NCBI GenBank assembly: GCA_025766275.1
Contig: JAFKAC010000007.1
Coordinates: 1,798,001-1,862,000, forward strand
DNA: 64,000 bases
Direction of reading: 5' to 3'
DNA from: Lactarius indigo
Taxonomy: Eukaryota; Basidiomycota; Agaricomycetes; Russulales; Russulaceae
Shown: positions 33,352-44,287 of the stretch, in pieces
How positions within the stretch are numbered: position 1 is the stretch's first letter
Layout: each line of letters starts with the position of its first letter
Notes under the pieces: model-generated
What the model saw: the letters and a program-made list of their open reading frames with translations, nothing else
Database searches by the model: none
Told to the model about the DNA's origin: nothing
Made by a program: the position numbers and the translations under genes

Positions 33352-34511
33352 CTAGGGCCCCGCTGTGCACTCGTCGCCATCAGTGGCATAACCAACACAA
33401 TACCCATCGGTAGGCAGCTCGATCGGGTTTGGTCCGACGAGCGAGTTGGCCTGCGAAGAAAGGCCCAGGCTGTCAAGACGTTCAGGTGTCTGTTTATCGC
33501 CCGTCTGGAGAATTTGTCAGCGAAGGGCACCCAACCGAAATCTCAATTGCGACTCAGAATCACCTTGGTCTCGTGATCCTGGGGCTTCTGCTTCTTACCG
33601 GACTTGCCTTTCTCCTCGAGGGAAGGCCACTTCTGCGGGCGGGACTTCACATCAGGCTTTGGCTTCTCCACAGGTTTGGTCTTCGCCCCGGGCTTAGGCC
33701 TCTCCCCAGACTTGGACATGTCCGTGTAGGGCTGCAAGGGAGGTGGTGGCAACGGTGAGTAGTAGGATTTCACCTCACGCCTGTACTTTCCCTCTTTCGA
33801 TACAGGCAGGGGCAGGGGCATGTGTAAGGGTGATGGAGCGGCGTAAGACTTCTCCTTTGACTTAGGTTTCTCGTCCATCTTTGACCCCTCCGGGTAGGGC
33901 TTCGGGACCGGTGCGTGTGAGCAAGTCTTCTCCTCAGACTTGGCCTCTTCTTCTTTCGGCGGAGGCGAGGCCAGGGGAGCTGTGTAAGGTTTCTCCTCTG
34001 GGTTGGGCTTTGGGACCGGCGGAGGCGGGTAGGACTTTTCCTCAGGTTTGCGCATCTCCTCTGGCTTAGACTTCTCCAAGTAGGGCTTCAGAGCCAGTGC
34101 GGGTGAGTAAGTCTTCTCCTCGGACTTGGACTTTTCCTGTGGAGGCGGCGGGGGATGCGGGGAAGCTGCATAAGGCCTTTCCTCTGGCCTTGGTTTCTCC
34201 GGATTTGATTTCGGAGCTAGTGCAGGGGGGTAAGACTTTTCCTCGGCCTTGGATTTTTCCTCTTTCGGCCCAGACGGCGGGGACGGACTCGGAGAAGTAG
34301 CGTAAGTCTTCAGGGGAGGCGGCGGCGGGGAGTTAGATTTCTCTTCAGGCTTCTCCGCATAAGACTGTTGGGGTGGAAGGGAAAGATAAGGCTGAGTCTT
34401 GTAAGGCATCACCTTAGACTCGTCGTGGCAGGAAAGTGACCCTGTGGGCATTGCCGCGGTGGAGACGGTCAGACCGACAGCGGCGTAAACGGATAGAGCG
34501 TGGAGACGCAT
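33352..34511 (-). CDS. Secreted Pro/Lys/Glu-rich protein with degenerate hydrophobin domain
   Basis: Exons 34511-33564 and 33504-33352 (intron GTGATT...TTCTCCAG with a CTGAC branch site) join in frame; about 366 aa. Signal peptide MRLHALSVYAAVGLTVSTAA. The body is a Pro-rich repeat (YPPALAPKSNPEKPRPEERP-like units with PPPPP runs and EEK spacers). The second exon ends GYCVGYATDGDECTAGP and stops. This C-x9-C-TA segment aligns with NCSPYINYGGAKSCTA of the hydrophobins, so the fourth and fifth cysteines survive. The first three, the CC pair and the last are missing, and an exon 3 relic lies downstream. It is either a truncated hydrophobin or one turned into a linker-only wall protein. Confidence 0.75.
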
Positions 34512-35741
34512 GACGAAGAGTTGGACTAGTAATGAACAGAAGGAGCACAAATGGCGAGTTGATACCTCGGCTGTCTACTTTATTCATTCTGGATTTTCGT
34601 ATTCCTATGCCCAGTTTGGGGTCAACGTGTCAACGTTGTCAACCACGAACAACGGCAGACCGCGCGCTTCTTATGAATATCACATATTCCGTCACGTACG
34701 AAGGGAAACCCTTTCTCTTTTCGGTTTCGCGTTCATGGGGGACTGCCCGGCATATCACCCCCTGGATGATAGTCCTGTAAACTGTGGCAGTTGAGAGCTA
34801 GATTAAGCGTGGAAAGCAAGTCAGGTACAAGACATGGTCGGTTCATATCTAGACGGGCACGGTATCCAAAATGCCTGTGCATTGGAAAGGTGTCGCAATA
34901 CCAGTATATCGTGAATGACGTCACCGGACGTCTGTGTTCTCGCACGAGTGGGGCTCACAACTCCGGTTCCACAACTCAGAAATATTCGGTGTAGACACTA
35001 CTACCACGTAAGATGGACGCTTCAAAACGCGATAGGAGGGAAGATGAGAGGGGATAACAAGTGAGGTACCCAGGCTGGTGAACGAGTCTTAATCTGCATG
35101 TATGTACTTGAGCCATCTGAACATCACAGAGCACAAGTTACAGGTTAAGAGGAAGGACTTGTAGTACGTGATGAGCCAAGGACGCTGTGATCGCGATTTC
35201 CTAAGAAGTCATAAAAACTTCGATCAAAGATAAGAAACGACCGAAGCTAGACCAATTGGCACGATGCCAGCGAGGCATAGTAAGTTGAAAACAAACATTT
35301 ACGGCCAAATATACTTGGAGGGTAAGATAAAGAGGTCGACATAGATCACAAGGTCGCCATTTTCAAAGGGAATGGAAGGGCAGGTTGCCGCCGAGTGTGA
35401 CGCTGGCGTAGATCATAGGTCGATTACCTACAGCGCTTTTCATAACGATAGATACCTTCCATTTTGGATACACAGGCGGACTCCCAAAACCCCAGAGCGG
35501 GGTTCATACTTAAGTCGAGGGAAAACTCTCCGGAAATTGGGTTATCATGCAGTATTGGGGTTATGGAATAAGTTGTCAGCTTTTGCTGGCGTCGCAACAG
35601 ATTTACTTTTTAATTAATATAATGATTTTTATAGTAAGAAAACTCGGCACGGTTGCCGAGGAACCCCACTGTATGTGAAAATTTGTCGCAAGGTATCAAT
35701 CGTTATGAAAACCGCTATAAGTGTCGCAAACACCTAATGCT
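34512..35741. other. Intergenic region
   Basis: About 1.2 kb with no recognisable gene. A TATA-like ATAAAGT at about 34578-34584 (minus strand) could serve the Pro-rich gene. No repeat family recognised until the SINE-like element. Confidence 0.45.
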
Positions 35742-35892
35742 GAACTCTCTTGCGTTCGGTGCACGTGGCTCAGCCTACGTTACTTCTCTCTTAAATTTCG
35801 CTCTGTAGGGAGTCGAAGACCGGTCTTGTATTCTGTACTGTCCCGGAATAAACATGGTTCAAAAAAAAAAAAAAAAAAGAACTCTCTTGCGT
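35742..35892 (+). mobile_element. SINE-like poly(A) element with 14-bp target-site duplication
   Basis: GAACTCTCTTGCGT occurs at 35742-35755 and again at 35879-35892, flanking a 123-bp element that ends in ATGGTTC plus about 18 A. Near its 5' end it has TGGCTCAGCCT, close to a tRNA A box, and about 50 bp later GAGTCGAAGACC, loosely like a B box. Poly(A) tail plus a long direct repeat is the signature of LINE-mediated retroposition. Derivation from a tRNA is tentative. A second A-run (ATGGATTC plus A) follows at about 35929-35946. Confidence 0.7.
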
Positions 35893-35949
35893 GCTACGTA
35901 GGGTAGTAGGCCCTGAGGCGCACGTAAATGGATTCAAAAAAAAAAACAA

Positions 35950-36228
35950 ATCTCAGATGCTCCGGTGTTGGTAGTTTCCAAGGCGAACCAATACTCGAGA
36001 GATCTCGGAAAGACGCCTTTTGTGATCGATCGGGGCCAGTGGAGCGTTCTAGAACGTTCCTTTGAGTGCGATATTATGTTTATGGCACGTTCGGAAGGGC
36101 TCGCGCTTGCACCATGGGGCAGTCTTGGCGGCTGGATGATCCGAACCAATGCAGAGGAGGCACGCAGGCGGGAGAGCGGCGAGGAAGGGCGAATGGTCTT
36201 CCACTCGAACTGGGAACGAAGTGAGGAC
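35950..36228 (+). pseudogene. Aldo-keto reductase, 5' fragment of an interrupted copy
   Basis: Encodes SDAPVLVVSKANQYSRDLGK, then [17 protein letters not shown], matching exon 5 of the intact AKR at 47152-48579 ([34 protein letters not shown]). It begins right after a poly(A) run, so exons 1-4 are missing. It breaks off inside WERSED at 36228. The reading continues 9.8 kb away at 46016 (KEMRLVLQEVTQEVG), in the register expected from the intact gene ([20 protein letters not shown]). Confidence 0.88.
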
Positions 36229-36231
36229 TAC

Positions 36232-38560
36232 TTCCTCCAGGACAACCTCGTTTTTATGCACAAGCATTTGGTGGATGAAAGCGTTACCCCAGACCCAGCT
36301 CCGACGAAGACGACGACCAGCATCTCCCACCACGTCCTACTCAGAGTTTTAGCCGACAGTATACTTGGTATCTCAGAATGCCGAGAACCCTATCGCGTCG
36401 AAAGCTAATTGTTAGTCTAGAAACCCTTCTATCATTGCATTTATTAGTCCCCCTCGCTCTGGGGAAACCTCGGCACCATCAGATCCGGCTTTGATATCAC
36501 TTGGGCACTGGCAACCCGTCAAACAAGAGCTATGTAAGACCCACTTTCTTTACATATGAACCCATCAGAAACGTTTATCCGCGCCCTATTGGCAGTGCTA
36601 CAGAGCTCTCCAAGCACGAACGACCTTCAGAACCCCTGTTGAACGCTACGTTTTTCACTCCACAGCATCATTTAGCGTCACAAGGACCGCAAACCAAACT
36701 CTTACTATACCGGTGCCAGCACCTCTACATCCAATGGACGATCTAGCAGGCACCAATGAAGTCGCAGCATTTTTCAGCCGTGGCTCTATGCCATCTTTCG
36801 TTACTGTTTCAATGCGAGGCCGTATAACGCGAACAAACTAGGTTCCACCCCAATCCTTCTTTCTGCACATCCTGCTGAAGACCGTGAAAACAAACTACCC
36901 AATGCGATATCCCTCGATCACGGCCCCGTTACGAACATCAATAACACCACCTCCGATCAAGAACCTGATGAAAGCCAAGCCGATACCATTCATTCGTCCT
37001 CATCAGAAAGATCCTACAGCGGACGTGGACGATACAAGTCGGTCAGTATCCAAGTTCTCTTCGCCCTCTATCACCTGGGAGAATCTGCAGCGTTACCTGA
37101 CCCAGAAAAGGTAGACGAATGTGTGCTTTTTGGAAGAGCACCATACAACATGACGGAAAAGGGAGGCGGAGTTTTTGAGAAGCAAGTACTCGCCCCTGGA
37201 TTCCTCCCCGGGAGCCCGTCACCCGAACGATCAGAGCCAGATCAAGCCGTTTCCGCGAGCAGCGTTGGTTCCGCTGATGTTTCACTCGCAGGGATGGTTT
37301 TAACGCCTGAGTGTAAAATGACTCGCGAGCCAGAGGGCTGACGGAAGGTATATCGCCTACTTTCATCTTTTGTGTCCTAATTCCAACGCGGCGGTCTTTG
37401 CAGCATGCGCAAGGAGATCAAAATTAAAGTCCGCCCTGGACATTTCTTGAGAGAACCTCTCGCCGAAATCTACCGCCCACCAGCAGTGCGCGTGAGGACG
37501 TAAACGTGGGAACCTCGGTACTTGGCGACGCTTCCTTCATCGCCGCATCCACCATTCACTCCGATGAGCGTGCATTAGTGATTCTTTGGGCGTCAGTGCG
37601 AATCTCCTGCGTCTCTATTCGGTCAGGTTGGGGCTTGACCTTCGTGTGGACGCCACTGGCGAAAGAAAATGACGTTTTAAGCTTCCAGCGCCTCCAGTAG
37701 AGAAGGTGAGTTCATTCTCGACTGGATCGACCTTTGAGTTTAACACATCCCCGAAATTACCAGCTCCAGAGTTTTCGATATCTTCGCAGACGGGGGAGAT
37801 GGTGCCCCTAATGTCTGCGCAGGCATTGGCCCCAGTCGACAGCCTCATCCAACCTCGGGACTAGCTTCTATCTCGTCCTTCCGAACTGCCGAGAGTGACG
37901 GCACCTGTCCTCGATGACAGCACTGAACAAACCGAGCCGAGAAAACATGGGAGTGCAGTCGGGGACAAGGTGAATTTTGCTGCACCTTTCAACGCGGAAG
38001 AAGTCGCCTTCCCGTACTGGATACCACAACTTCCTTGCCTGTCCCGGAGGCCGCCGATCGTCCGAATCCTCCTTCCATGACGGCCCTACAAGTCGCGAAC
38101 GTCATCCAGCAAGATCTTGAGGCGCCGAGTTGGACCCCCGTCGTAGAGTCCCGAGAAACTCCTCATCCGAGCCCATACCGCAAGCGGAAGCCATCCGGAG
38201 AGCCTAACACCTAGTGCGCCATCAAGTCAGCCGTACTTTCGCCAAGCGAATCTGACACCTGCACCCCACCGCCGCCCGCGTACCCGCCGCGACGCCCCCG
38301 CATCTCGGAAACAGCGCTAGCAATAAGTGGCAAGTCAAGACGCAGACACTTGAGGGCTCTGCGAAACGTCGGCGGAAGCGGACGGCGAGCGCGAGAGGCG
38401 TGGAGAACGTCGCTTTCCCCGTTTTTGCGGCGGTTGATCGTAATGGGCAGATCGTCCTCCCGGCTGGGACGGGTTGGAAGGGCCGTTTTATGACGGGGTC
38501 ACAACTGCCAGTGCCCCAGCGCCTGACGGCAGCAGACGCTGCCGTCAGGCGCTACCACAT
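36232..38560 (+). pseudogene. Decayed copy C of the membrane-protein gene, main part
   Basis: Plus-strand copy of the gene at 14265-17182, starting in mid exon 1 (FLQDNLVFMHKHLVDESV) and running to the C-terminal block (TGWKGRFMTGSQLPVPQR). Frameshifts and stops break it into pieces. Shared variants (MGTGNPSNK, LAPGFLPGSPSPER) show it is closer to copy A than to the intact copy B. The missing 5' part of the same copy is at 45838-46015. Confidence 0.8.
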
Positions 38561-38934
38561 ATGCGTGAACTATATACCATTCTTTCCACATCACAAATTG
38601 GATATTTCTCTCACTTTGTGACGAGTGATACGAGTAGACCATAAATAAATGTAATACGTTTTGCGTACTGTACAAGGTGTGCATGATGGTTTTCGAAGAT
38701 GAATAGCCCAGCAGTCATCACCGGCATCACAGGAAGTATGGGTACAAGCAAATGCATTCCTCAAGCCCAAGAGGACGGCGGTACGATGGTCCCCTTGGCA
38801 AGGCACGAACTGCAATCAAGTTACAGTAAACCCACCTTTTCTCCAGGAGCATCACCGTCTCTCACGGGTAATGCACGCGCTAAATAATAACGAAATAACC
38901 TCAAAATGCCCATTAAAGTGTTGCGCTATCAAAA
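38560..38934. repeat. Shared 3' flank of duplicated block (copy 3 of 3, inverted)
   Basis: Reverse complement of about 1990-2389 and 13800-14260. Contains no gene. A short perfect inverted repeat (CGCCTGACGGCAG near 38519-38531, then CTGCCGTCAGGCG) at the pseudogene end is peculiar to this copy. Confidence 0.6.
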
Positions 38935-39340
38935 GTCGGCGCAGCCACGGTATAATATATACGGTCAATCCTAGAACAAGGATGATTCGAGAAATGATCA
39001 AGCGCCGAAATCACGAGGTCGCATTCGACGAACGAGCGATAGAAATCTTTAAGGCGGTCGCTGTTGACGTCCATGTTGCAGGCGCCGGATGTGAGAGGCG
39101 TGGTATGCGAAGGCGGCCAGGAATCCCTAAATGGCATCCTGGAGCGTGTAAATCGGGAAGGAGACGTCGAGCTTCATGCGCTGTGAGAGTTCCATGAAAC
39201 ACTGGACGGAAAGCTGGACGACGCAGAAATGGTCGTCTTAGCGGAGAACCACGGCATGCCAAGCGCGAATCGCAGACACACGTGCGAAGCCGGGACGACG
39301 TAGGCACCACTTCCGAGCAAACTGGAAGCGTGGGGACAGG
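38935..39340 (-). pseudogene. F-box gene remnant (inverted)
   Basis: On the minus strand it matches part of the F-box gene (GSGAYVVPASHVC, then KTTISASS-like shifted frames), as in the remnant at 13351-13775. The F-box 5' part is deleted here, so GAGCCTGTCCCCACG joins directly to TTCCAGTTTGCTCGGAAG. Confidence 0.7.
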
Positions 39341-39669
39341 CTCTGATGGACTTTTGTCGGCTCAATCCGGTTGGCTAAATACATTTTACGGTAAAATACG
39401 TTGATTTCACAATGTAATCTATCTCACACTCGCCGGAAACACCTATGTTACTATGTGCGTGCATGTTATATCAGTAGCCACAATAAAGCCTGCAAATAAC
39501 TCATTAGGCTGCCCTTGAGAAGGCGTAATGAGGTATTGTCGAATCCTTGAGTCAATATTCGCTTCCCGATAGTCAACATCTGCGTGAGCTAAAGCCGATC
39601 CTTGTGACATGTTTGAGAGCCGTAAAAAAGTGGCGTGCTTCAAGATGAGGATAACAGCTTGGACAAAGG
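39341..39669. repeat. Inverted copy of the GTPase 3' flank
   Basis: Reverse complement of 12522-12850, without the MITE present there. No independent gene. Confidence 0.6.
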
Positions 39670-42600
39670 TTAAATATAGCCTGAAGATGATGAAGCGAAA
39701 TACCAAAGATCAAATGGTAACCGCCAAGACTGGTGGGGGTGATCTAAAAAGATAAATATCATAAGTTCGGACGAATGAACGTAATACAAAGGGGGCACAT
39801 TTTGAATGGCGGGGAGTGACACGATCATCTTCACCTGATGAAGAAATGAGACGTTTGGCTTAGTAAGCATATGGAGAGAACTTACAAGCTGGAGAACGAA
39901 AGGTGAACACCATTAGCAGGCTAGAAAGGGGAACTTGCACGCACAGACTAGTTGGCCAGGGATGAGTACAATCAATGGAGAGTAAAAGACAAACGTATTG
40001 AGCAGGCAAAGAATGCGGTAAGTCAGACAGCAACTAACATCCTGAATAGTCAAGACAAACGTCATTAGCACACTTGGAATGGAGTGAAGTATGGCAGCAA
40101 CTCACAAACTGGAGAGTCGAGAACGAGCGTCATCAGCACGCCCGAAATGTGGTGAGCCACTGCAGCCACTCACCAACTGGAGAGTTGAGGACAGGCATCG
40201 TCAGAAGGGGTGAGACATAGCGGGCCACAGCAGCCACTCACTTCCTGGAGAGCCGAGGACAGGTGTCGTCAGAAGGGTTGAAACATAGCGGGCCATAGCA
40301 GCCACTCACTATCTGGAGAGCCGAGGACAGGTGTCGTCAGCAGGCTTGGAACGTTGCGGGCCACAGCAGCCACTCACTTCCTGGAGAGCCGAGGACAGGC
40401 ATCGTCAGAAGGGTTGAAACATAACGGGCCACAGCAGCCACTCACGAACTGGAGAGCCGAGGACAGGTGTCGTCAGCAGGGTTGAAACATAGCGGGCCAC
40501 AGCAGCCACTCACTATCTGGAGAGCCGAGGACAGGTGTCGTCAGAAGGGTTGAAACATAGCGGGCCACAGCAGCCACTCACTTCCTGGAGAGCCGAGGAC
40601 AGGCATCGTCAGAAGGGTTGAAACATAGCGGGCCACAGCAGCCACTCACTTCCTGTAGAGCCGAGGACAGGTGTCGTCAGCAGGCTTGGAACATAGCGGG
40701 CCACAGCAGCCACTCACTCCCTGGAGAACCGAGGACAGGTGTCGTCAGCAGGGTTGAAACATAGCGGGCCACAGCAGCCACTCACTTCCTGGAGAGCCGA
40801 GGACAGGTGTCGTCAGCAGGGTTGAAACATAGCGGGCCACAGCAGCCACTCACTTCCTGGAGAGCCAAGGACAGGTGTCGTCAGAAGGGTTGAAACATAG
40901 CGGGCCACAGCAACCACTCACTTCCTGGAGAGCCGAGGACAGGTGTCATCAGCAGGCTTGGAACGTTGTGGGCCACAGCAGCCACTCACTTCCTGGAGAG
41001 CCGAGGACAGGCATCGTCAGAAGGGTTGAAACATAGCGGGCCACAGCAGCCACTCACATACTGGAGAGCCGAGGACAGGTGTCGTCAGCAGGCTTGGAAC
41101 ATTGCGGCCACAGCAGCCACTCACTATCTGGAGAACCGAGGACAGGTGTCATCAGAAGGGTTGAAACATAGCGAGCCACAGCAGCCACTCACATACTGGA
41201 GAGCCGAGGACAGGTGTCGTCAGCAGGCTTGGAACGTTGCGGGCCACAGCAGCCACTCACATACTGGAGAGCCGAGGACAGGCATCGTCAGAAGGGTTGA
41301 AAAATAGCGGGCCACAGCAGCCACTCACTTGCTGGAGAGCCGAGGACAGGTGTCGTCAGCAGGGTTGAAACATTGCGGCCACAGCAGCCACTCACAGACT
41401 GGAGAGCCAAGGACAGGTGTCGTCAGAAGGGTTGAAACATAGCGGGCCATAGCAGCCACTCACTATCTGGAGAGCCGAGGACAGGTGTCGTCAGCAGGCT
41501 TGGAACGTTGTGGGCCACAGCAGCCACTCACGAACTGGAGAGCCGAAGACAGGTGTCGTCAGAAGGGCTGAAACATAGCGAGCCACAGCAGCCACTCACT
41601 TCCTGGAGAGCCGAGGACAGGTGTCGTCAGCAGGCTTGGAACATTGCGGCCACAGCAGCCACTCACTTCCTGGAGAGCCGAAGACAGGTGTCGTCAGAAG
41701 GGTTGAAACATAGCGGGCCACAGCAGCCACTCACTATCTGGAGAGCCGAGGACAGGTGTCGTCAGCAGGCTTGGAACGTTGCGGGCCACAGCAGCCACTC
41801 ACTCCCTGGAGAACCGAGGACAGGTGTCATCAGAAGGGTTGAAACATAGCGAGCCACAGCAGCCACTCACTTGCTGGAGAGCCGAGGACAGGTGTCGTCA
41901 GCAGGGTTGAAACATAGCGGGCCACAGCAGCCACTCACTTCCTGGAGAGCCAAGGACAGGTGTCGTCAGAAGGGTTGAAACATAGCGGGCCACAGCAACC
42001 ACTCACTTCCTGGAGAGCCGAGGACAGGTGTCGTCAGCAGGCTTGAAACATAGTGCGCCACAGCAGCCACTCACCAACTGGAGAGCCGAGGACAGGTGTC
42101 GTCAGCAGGGTTGAAACATAGCGGGCCACAGCAGCCACTCACTATCTGGAGAGCCGAGGACAGGTGTCGTCAGCAGGCTTGGAACATTGCGGGCCACAGC
42201 AGCCACTCACTTCCTGGAGAACCGAGGACAGGTGTCATCAGAAGGGTTGAAACATAGCGAGCCACAGCAGCCACTCACTTGCTGGAGAGCCGAGGACAGG
42301 TGTCGTCAGCAGGGTTGAAACATAGCGGGCCACAGCAGCCACTCACTTGCTGGAGAGCCGAGGACAGGTGTCGTCAGCAGGCTTGAAACATAGTGCGCCA
42401 CAGCAGCCACTCACTATCTGGAGAGCCGAGGACAGGTGTCGTCAGAAGGGTTGAAACATAGCGGGCCACAGCAGCCACTCACTTCCTGGAGAGCCGAAGA
42501 CAGGTGTCGTCAGAAGGGTTGAAACATAGCAGGCCACAGCAGCCACTCACAGACTGGAGAACCGAGGACAGGTGTCGTCAGCAGGCTTGGAACGTTGTGG

Positions 42601-44287
42601 GCCACAGCAGCCACTCACTCCCTGGAGAGCCGAGGACAGGCATCGTCAGCATGCTTGAAACACAGCGAGCCACAACAGCCACTCACAGACTGGAGAGCCA
42701 AGGACAGGTGTCGTCAGCAGGGTTGAAACATAGCGGGCCACAGCAGCCACTCACTCTCTGGAGAGCCAAGGACAGGCATCGTCAGAAGGGTTGAAACATA
42801 GCGGGCCACAGCAACCACTCACCACCTGGAGAGCCAAGGACAGGCATCGTCAGAAGAGTTGAAACATAGCCGGCCATGGCAGCCACTCACTTCCTGGAGA
42901 GCCGAGGACAGGTGTCGTCAGTACGCTTAAAACAGAGAGCCACGGCAGCCACTCACGTCCTGCAGAGTCAAGGATAGGCGTTGTCAGTACCTTTGAAGTG
43001 CAGCGAAGGACGGTAGCCGCTCACAAACTGGAGAGTAGATTACCGGGATTGTTAGGTCAGTCGATCTGGAAACCGTGAATAAGAGTTGGCACTCACATAC
43101 TATGAGTGAAGCGGCATCAAGCACCATGCTCCATGTACCACAATTAAAGACACCATCAACACTTACCCAGATGTATGGAAAAGGGATAAGACATTCCTTA
43201 ACTATACCATAGCTGCCCTTGTTCCGGCTGGTATTGGAAAGGACACTGCAATGGTTATTGTGATCAACGCTCGCTTCGACCCTTCAACCGGTGCACTCAC
43301 CGGTCCAACGCTGTTTTAACACTCAGTTTTAAATTATCCTTTTGCACAGCCAAGAGCATCAGTGCGACAGCGTCATTACTCAAAGCCGCAGCCGTCGTCT
43401 CAATAAGCATATCACAGCGCGTGTTTTGCCTGTGCATTTCTACCGACACGTATTAGCACGTAACTCTGGTATTTGCCTCTGAACCTACTTTGTAATCGCA
43501 CAAACCTAACATCGTCACCTAGGAGACGCAGGTAGTGCTCTTGAAACTGTTTGTCTGCCACATCGAGTACGTTGTCATTTGGGTTTCCGAAATCTTCCAC
43601 ATGGATTTCGACATTTCGCAGGAATTGGTCGTATTTGGTAAATACCGCAATGACGGGGACTTGAAATCATTCTGTTAAATACAGTCATAAATTTCCATAA
43701 CATCGTACCATTCCAGTAGGGACAAATGTCCTTGAAAAATTTGAGATCGAGTTGTGGACGTTGGTTGTCCATTGGCACGCAGTACCTGAAAGTATGATCG
43801 TCAGTTGTTGTAACCCTGAACGCGTGAACCCTTGAGAGTCCAAACCATATTGCATGCAATCTAGCCCCCAGTCCCGTTTCTCTACACTTGCGTTGAATGA
43901 ATTCTCTCAAAGTCCAGAGTTCCTCTATGCCTCCAGACTCGATTCCACAAGAATCGTGAAATATGTAGCCCTCATGATTGGAGAACGTAAGTTCATCGTC
44001 GATGTCGTGCTCTCCTCTCTGGCTCTAAGTTTAGAGGCAACCAAAGAGAAGTACTATTGGCACAAACATCAATGGACGGGTCGAGTGTAACCTGGTTGGA
44101 GGTGAGATCAGACCCGCAGATATGTTGTTTGAGCTCGTACCTGCTTTCCTCCTCGGTAAATAATGGGGCTGTCCGTCGTCTCGCATACTCGTTGCAAGAT
44201 AGACGTCTTTCCAGCATTCGCCCTTCCTATAATAAGGACTCGGAACTTGATCTTTGGAATTTGACGAGTGGGTTGTTGGGTGTCCAT
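39670..44287 (-). CDS. Second P-loop GTPase-like gene with about 48 single-codon exons
   Basis: Paralogue of the gene at 6068-12521 with the same structure. Walker A GRANAGKT, HDSCG and TKYD motifs are present. The ordinary exons run from MDTQQPTRQIPKIKF at 44287 to ECLIPFPYIW near 43171. Then follow about 48 exons of 3 nt (TAT, TTT, GAC, GAA, GTG, ... GAT, TCT, CTT), and a final exon beginning VKMIVSLPAIQNV and ending in TAA at 39670-39672. I see no frameshift in the ordinary exons. Predicted length is roughly 370 aa if every microexon is used. It lies inside the insertion that split the AKR gene, so it moved as a complete gene with its flanks. Confidence 0.68.
40085..43099 (-). repeat. Second array of 68-bp intron-plus-codon units (about 43 regular units)
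   Basis: On the minus strand the units read GTGAGTGGCTGCTGTGGCC... CTGAC ... GGCTCTCCAG followed by three bases. Most units are 68 bp, a few 67. The units are more uniform than in the first array. The codon set differs: GAA, ATA, CAA, TTC, GGA and TAT dominate here; TTG, AGA, TCT and GAA in the first array. No triplet is a stop codon. One acceptor is CTCTACAG (about 40650) and one donor is GTGAGC (about 43020), both still usable. Confidence 0.93.
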
